A stretch of DNA of 7,310 bases from Candidatus Gottesmanbacteria bacterium RIFCSPLOWO2_01_FULL_49_10 (lineage in GTDB: Bacteria > Patescibacteriota > Microgenomatia > UBA10105 > UBA927), in the NCBI GenBank assembly GCA_001781025.1, contig MFJZ01000028.1, forward strand, positions 1,144 to 8,453, in the 5' to 3' direction. Position numbers and translations under genes: made by a program. Every line of letters starts with the position of its first letter. Within the stretch, counting starts at the first letter, position 1. The notes under the pieces were generated by a model. It did no database searches and was not told the DNA's origin. It saw nothing but the letters and a program-made list of their open reading frames with translations. Shown piece by piece: positions 4,692 to 7,310 of this stretch.

Positions 4692-4970
4692 ATGTTCGGT
4701 CAATATTGGTACGTTTACATCATAAAATGTCGTGATGGGTCATTATATACCGGTTATACAAATAACATTGAACGTAGAATTAACGAACACAATAATGGAA
4801 GAGGGGCGAAGTCATTAAGAGGAAAGCGACCAGTAAAATTGGTTCATCATGAAACATTTCTATCCGCGATTGAAGCGAGAAGGCGAGAATATGCAATTAA
4901 ACAGTGGCGAAAAGAGAATAAATTGAAGTTAATTCTTAAAAATAATTCCGGGCGCGTAGCTCAACGGTAG
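4692..4970 (+). CDS. GIY-YIG endonuclease, single-domain, overlapping tRNA-Lys
   Basis: A second minimal GIY-YIG nuclease, 92 aa. YVYIIKCRDGSLYTGYT (about 7-23) forms the two GIY-YIG strands, with YTGYT in place of YIGST. NIERRINEHNNGRGA holds the catalytic Arg and His, and SAIEARRREYAIKQW holds the catalytic Glu. This one is closer to the YhbQ/YazA type (longer charged loop GAKSLRGKRPVKLVHHE) than the first nuclease. The C-terminal residues GRVAQR are encoded by the first 20 bases of tRNA-Lys, and the stop codon TAG is the conserved U20-A21-G22 region of the D arm. The start codon has no close Shine-Dalgarno site; AGGG lies 12 bases upstream in the palindrome. It is AT-rich compared with the genes at the left of the window. 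It probably shares a transcript with tRNA-Arg and tRNA-Lys. Confidence 0.87.
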   Translation: MFGQYWYVYIIKCRDGSLYTGYTNNIERRINEHNNGRGAKSLRGKRPVKLVHHETFLSAIEARRREYAIKQWRKENKLKLILKNNSGRVAQR

Positions 4971-6513
4971 AGCATCTCCCTCTTAAGGAGGTGGTTGGAG
5001 GTTCGAATCCTCCCGCGCTCACAAGCAAGGAAATTGAGGCCGCCGCAGGCGGCTGTTTCGCGGCGACGCCCACCGCCGCGAGCATTGCAAAGCCATTTTT
5101 GAGGTTCGGCGACAGGTGGCGATTCAGTAAAGAATAGTTCGAGCCGACGGTTTTTGCTCCGATTAGTAAATCGGAGTAATTATTTTTTGCGCGCGCGATT
5201 TTTGCGCACAGCAGTGCGCCGTTTATAACTTCTCTTGTAGGTTCGAGCCAACTCGAACCGTTGTCTTTCGTTTTTGCTATTTTCTCCTGAAGTTGTAACT
5301 TTTCTTCAAACAATTCGTTTTTCTTTTGGCGATACATTTCAGGATCAACGACCTTATCGAGATACGCGTCGAGGAGCCTGTTTAGTTTTTGGTCGGTTTC
5401 GATAAGATCACCTTCAAGTTTTTGAGAAATGGTATCGCCATTTACTCTATCTTTCGCTACTTCTTGCTCTGCCCATGTTTCAAACACTGGCTCCCAATCG
5501 GCATGCAAGCTGCAAGAACGGACAATAGTTCTCACTTGGTCTGATACATCAGATTCAGGTATGTATTTTTGGGCGCAGGGTTTCAACTTTTTGGTGCAAC
5601 GGTAATAGACAAACGTTTGTGAGTTTCCACTTTTGTATTTCTTGATATGCTGTTCTGCGGTTATTGCAGCACCACATTCGCCGCAGGTTGCCAGTCCACG
5701 AAAGGCAAAATCATGGCCATTCTGCCGTGGCCGCTCGATGCGTTCGACCTGTCTTTGGGCTTGATCGAATAGCTGCTTGGAAATATAGGTTTTGTGGGAA
5801 GCTTCGTGATATTCTCCGGCGTACTTCAGAATGCCAATATAAAATTTGTTTGTGAGCATAATGCGCACTTGATTGACGTGAATGGGCTTCCCATTTCCAC
5901 GATTGATTCCATAATTTCCCATAACCCTAGATATTTCCGTGAACGAGCGGCCACCCTCTGCGAACAGGCCAAAGGCTTTCTTCACAATTTTTGAATTGTT
6001 TGGGTCAACGTCTATCGATCTGGTTTGACGGTTGTTCAGATATCCGTATGGTGCTTTGCTCGGCCACTCGCCACGACGAAGCTTCTGACGATTACCACGC
6101 TTCACATTCTCGGATAGATTGTCTACATAATATTTGGACTGGCCAAACGCGATGGAGAGCATAAATTTGCCTTGTGGGGTGTTCTCAAACCAGAACGAGG
6201 GAAACTTGAGATCAAGGAGATTGCCGACATCCAAAAGATATATGATTTTGCCTCCGTCTATGGAGTTTCGTGCCAAACGGTCAGGATGCCAAGACAGGAT
6301 GCCTTGAGCATGACCCATCTCGACCTTTTTCAACACTTCGGCAAACTGTTCGCGACCGGGGCTCTTGGCGGTTTTGGCTTCCGTGATGAACTCTACTATT
6401 TCCAAGTTTGACCGTTTGGCAAACTCCTGTAATTCAGCAACTTGTGCCTCTATGGACAACACTTGCTTGTCTTTTTCATCTGTAGATTTTCTACAATATG
6501 CGATGTATTTCAT
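4936..6513 (-). CDS. Large serine recombinase (site-specific integrase)
   Basis: A DNA strand-exchange enzyme acting through a phosphoserine link. The frame has 525 codons. The catalytic domain (1-150) has YCRKST with the nucleophile S10 and conserved R8, and the arginine motif SWHPDRLARN at about 74-83. The recombinase DNA-binding domain (about 150-265) starts with APYGYLNN. A zinc ribbon is formed by C277, C280, C306 and C313. A coiled coil covers about 362-415. The C-terminal segment KTVGSNYSLL...LSPNLKNGFAMLAA (about 454-480) resembles the usual end of CPR recombinases. After it, residues up to 497 are encoded by the 98-bp repeat and 498-522 are the antisense of tRNA-Lys (the well-known spurious peptide GFEPPTTSLRGRCSTVELRA), so the true end is probably near residue 480. 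The start at 6513 has only a weak ribosome binding site; a promoter is called at 6566-6594. Confidence 0.85.
   Translation of the reverse strand: MKYIAYCRKSTDEKDKQVLSIEAQVAELQEFAKRSNLEIVEFITEAKTAKSPGREQFAEVLKKVEMGHAQGILSWHPDRLARNSIDGGKIIYLLDVGNLLDLKFPSFWFENTPQGKFMLSIAFGQSKYYVDNLSENVKRGNRQKLRRGEWPSKAPYGYLNNRQTRSIDVDPNNSKIVKKAFGLFAEGGRSFTEISRVMGNYGINRGNGKPIHVNQVRIMLTNKFYIGILKYAGEYHEASHKTYISKQLFDQAQRQVERIERPRQNGHDFAFRGLATCGECGAAITAEQHIKKYKSGNSQTFVYYRCTKKLKPCAQKYIPESDVSDQVRTIVRSCSLHADWEPVFETWAEQEVAKDRVNGDTISQKLEGDLIETDQKLNRLLDAYLDKVVDPEMYRQKKNELFEEKLQLQEKIAKTKDNGSSWLEPTREVINGALLCAKIARAKNNYSDLLIGAKTVGSNYSLLNRHLSPNLKNGFAMLAAVGVAAKQPPAAASISLLVSAGGFEPPTTSLRGRCSTVELRARNYF
4950..5021 (+). tRNA. tRNA-Lys, anticodon CUU
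   Basis: A complete 72-nt tRNA. GGGCGCG pairs with CGCGCTC, including one G-U pair. The D arm is GCTC/GAGC, and the anticodon arm TCTCC/GGAGG closes CTCTTAA with anticodon CTT (reads AAG). The T arm is GGAGG-TTCGAAT-CCTCC. The discriminator is A and CCA is not encoded. The 5' end overlaps the second nuclease gene by 21 bases; the 3' end lies three bases from the inverted repeat of the recombinase unit, and the whole gene is read antisense by the recombinase frame. Confidence 0.95.
5024..5121 (+). repeat. 98-bp inverted repeat, inner arm, at the recombinase 3' end
   Basis: Matches the reverse complement of 6572-6669 over 98 positions without gaps and with two mismatches (5057 and 5086). It contains two GC-rich hairpins: GCCGCC-GCA-GGCGGC (5039-5053) and TCGCGGCG/CGCCGCGA (5058-5081). 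On the minus strand it encodes residues 465-497 of the recombinase frame, including its conserved-looking end, so part of the repeat is coding. The first hairpin with the following T bases could end transcription from tRNA-Lys. Confidence 0.95.
5137..5153 (+). repeat. 17-bp inverted repeat, inner copy
   Basis: GTTCGAGCCGACGGTTT is the exact reverse complement of 6765-6781. On the minus strand it encodes KTVGSN of the recombinase near its C-terminus, 15 bases from the 98-bp repeat. Confidence 0.8.
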
Positions 6514-6530
6514 GGCAATGTTTTGTTCTC

Positions 6531-6554
6531 TACAATTTTTGCGTTTTTTCTCTG
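6531..6554 (-). repeat. Recombinase leader segment, inner copy of an inverted pair
   Basis: On the minus strand this reads CAGAG, six A, CGC, five A, TTGTA, and belongs to the leader of the recombinase gene. A plus-strand copy differing only in the length of the A runs lies at 6795-6820. Confidence 0.7.
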
Positions 6555-6565
6555 TTCTTTACATC

Positions 6566-6594
6566 AGTATACGCCACCTGTCGCCGAACCTCAA
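6566..6594 (-). promoter_or_regulatory. Candidate promoter of the recombinase gene
   Basis: TTGAGG (6594-6589), 17 bases, then TATACT (6571-6566) on the minus strand. The expected start near 6559 gives a leader of about 46 bases. The -35 box lies inside the outer 98-bp repeat and the -10 box begins exactly at its edge, so the repeat supplies half of the promoter. Confidence 0.5.
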
Positions 6595-6669
6595 AAATGG
6601 CTTTGCCATGCTCGCGGCGGTGGGCGTCGCCGCGAGACAGCCGCCTGCGGCGGCCTCAATTTCCTTGCT
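6572..6669 (-). repeat. 98-bp inverted repeat, outer arm, upstream of the recombinase
   Basis: Inverted copy of 5024-5121 (96 of 98 identical). Read on the plus strand it gives the same peptide end as the recombinase (RHLSPNLKNGFAMLAAVG), but no recombinase body precedes it. It is therefore either the second arm of a terminal repeat or the 3' remnant of another recombinase copy in opposite orientation. Confidence 0.95.
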
Positions 6670-6712
6670 GGTGAACGTTTTTCAACAAATTCGATCCTCA
6701 TTCTGAGCTCAG

Positions 6713-6759
6713 CCGCCTCCGGCGGGTTCGCTGTTTGCGCGGCGGTGCGGGCGCCGCGC
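6713..6759. repeat. Two GC-rich hairpins like those in the 98-bp repeat
   Basis: CCGCC-TCC-GGCGG (6713-6725) and GCGCGGCG/CGCCGCGC with a 7-nt loop (6737-6759). The 98-bp repeat has the same design, one short and one long GC-rich hairpin, but the bases differ; the pair is arranged in mirror order about a centre near 6675. No protein-coding frame with a plausible product is seen here. Confidence 0.65.
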
Positions 6760-6764
6760 TTCCG

Positions 6765-6781
6765 AAACCGTCGGCTCGAAC
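6765..6781 (-). repeat. 17-bp inverted repeat, outer copy
   Basis: AAACCGTCGGCTCGAAC is the exact reverse complement of 5137-5153. It is followed by a T run and then, after 13 bases, by the copy of the recombinase leader at 6795-6820. Confidence 0.8.
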
Positions 6782-6794
6782 CCGTTTTTAAAAC

Positions 6795-6820
6795 CAGAGA
6801 AAAAAACGCAAAAAATTGTA
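6795..6820 (+). repeat. Recombinase leader segment, outer copy
   Basis: CAGAG, seven A, CGC, six A, TTGTA on the plus strand: an inverted copy of 6531-6554 with one extra A in each run. No gene follows it on the plus strand, so it looks like the remaining end of a duplicated or inverted unit. Confidence 0.7.
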
Positions 6821-6991
6821 ATTCCCATTTGACTCATTAACGATTTCTTCAACTTTGGTTAAACACAACTTTGTGCAATAGTGATTAAATCTATACAATA
6901 GGGGTCATAAGTCTGTGTAATTTAAAATCGCTAGGTTGAAGATTCCCTCGTAATACTAAATTGTCCCAAATTTTCCAAGAAATTTTCTATA
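6821..6991. other. AT-rich intergenic stretch
   Basis: I see no gene, tRNA or convincing promoter here. Together with the repeats at 6514-6820 it forms the gene-free gap of about 480 bases between the recombinase start and the transporter stop. A weak AAATTT/AAATTT stem follows the transporter stop on the minus strand, but without a T run it is not called a terminator. Confidence 0.5.
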
Positions 6992-7310
6992 CTACACAAC
7001 ATTTTTCGTATCATGTATAAATAATTTCCAATAGATGAAAAAATTTACCAATAGCACTATTTGTAGAAGGAGTATTGCCTTAGCAGGTGATAACGAATCA
7101 GCTATAAAACCTAGAAGAAAAGATACAAGACCAAAGAGTATACTCCCTGCAAAAGAGTTAATTGAACTCATTGTTGCCCGTTGTTCATTATCAAATTCTT
7201 TCTGCATTAATGTACTTTTGGCGACAGTAGCGACACCCAAAAAAACGGAGGTTGATGATATGAGTAGCGGAGATAGAACAGTAGGAAATGCTGCTGCTAC
7301 TATGTTAGCT
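6992..7310 (-). CDS. MFS-type transporter, C-terminal part (runs off right edge)
   Basis: The frame is open from the right window edge to the TAG at 6994-6992, 105 codons. It encodes hydrophobic helices separated by a short charged loop. The loop EFDNEQRATMSSINSFAGS matches the cytoplasmic segment seen in drug-efflux type major facilitator permeases (PxxxRAT-SxxS-xGS), then GLVSFLLGFIADSLSPAKA, the usual helix and GxxAD turn, and a last helix ILLLQIVLLVNFFIYW before a short charged tail. A TTG at 7240 is not the start, since coding sequence continues upstream to the edge. The substrate cannot be told from this fragment. It is AT-rich compared with the left half of the window. Confidence 0.75.
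   Translation of the reverse strand, partial: ANIVAAAFPTVLSPLLISSTSVFLGVATVAKSTLMQKEFDNEQRATMSSINSFAGSILFGLVSFLLGFIADSLSPAKAILLLQIVLLVNFFIYWKLFIHDTKNVV

Larger units (their letters stand above)
5022..6820. mobile_element. Recombinase-bearing integrated element beside tRNA-Lys (extent uncertain)
   Basis: The recombinase gene, its flanking 98-bp inverted repeats and the further GC-rich hairpin cluster form one block that starts directly after the tRNA-Lys 3' end. That position is a classic integration site. The right limit is not certain; 6820 is where recognisable repeats of the block stop and the sequence turns AT-rich. I saw no direct repeat of the tRNA 3' end that would mark the other attachment site within the window, so no att pair is claimed. 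Confidence 0.45.

Noticed and set aside
4948..5023. Protein-like peptide GFEPPTTSLRGRCSTVELRA as a conserved domain
   Set aside because: It is the antisense translation of tRNA-Lys, a common annotation artefact, not a protein domain.
5022..6820. An att direct repeat of the tRNA-Lys 3' end at the right side of the recombinase
   Set aside because: I looked for the T-arm/acceptor sequence of tRNA-Lys to the right of the gene and did not find it; only inverted repeats are present in the window.
6365..6840. Plus-strand open frames of 113 and 132 codons
   Set aside because: They begin antisense to the recombinase gene and continue through the inverted repeat and GC-rich hairpins; only the fragment of the repeat resembles protein, as a copy of the recombinase end.

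Overview
The window looks like a piece of a small-genome Candidate Phyla Radiation (Patescibacteria/Parcubacteria-type) chromosome. The evidence is indirect: a trigger factor without its PPIase domain, short secreted proteins with few recognisable relatives, small lysozyme-like proteins, tRNA genes without an encoded CCA end, many start codons without a Shine-Dalgarno sequence, and tiny GIY-YIG endonuclease genes next to tRNA genes. No phylogenetic marker gene is complete enough here to name a lineage.

The left part (1-4071) reads entirely on the minus strand. From right to left it holds a membrane-anchored lysozyme-like protein (3475-4071); a perfect consensus promoter followed by an unidentified structured RNA or long leader (about 3280-3417); a secreted paralogue of the lysozyme-like protein (2636-3193); tRNA-Leu(UAG) (2488-2572); a secreted helical protein (1609-2436); a single-pass membrane protein (1197-1595); a trigger factor (301-1158); and the start of a small protein of unknown function that runs off the left edge. 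The 1609-2436, 1197-1595 and 301-1158 genes are tightly packed and probably form one operon.

The middle (4155-5021) is a plus-strand tRNA cluster invaded by selfish genes. After an extended -10 promoter come two broken 5' halves of a tRNA-Arg-like gene, the second carrying a 50-nt palindromic insertion. Then come a GIY-YIG nuclease gene whose stop codon lies inside an intact tRNA-Arg(UCG), a 66-nt palindrome, and a second GIY-YIG gene whose last 21 nt lie inside tRNA-Lys(CUU). Both nuclease genes are AT-rich compared with their neighbours and end in conserved tRNA bases. The layout suggests nucleases that insert into a tRNA gene and carry a replacement for the 5' half they displace. This is the most unusual part of the window.

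The right part (4936-6820) is a large serine recombinase gene on the minus strand, flanked by a 98-bp inverted repeat (96/98 identical). The inner arm abuts the 3' end of tRNA-Lys, and the recombinase frame runs through this arm and on, antisense, through the whole tRNA. The outer arm appears to supply the -35 box of the recombinase promoter. Further GC-rich hairpins and inverted copies of the recombinase leader and 3' region extend to about 6820. The last 319 bases hold the AT-rich 3' part of an MFS-type transporter gene running off the right edge.
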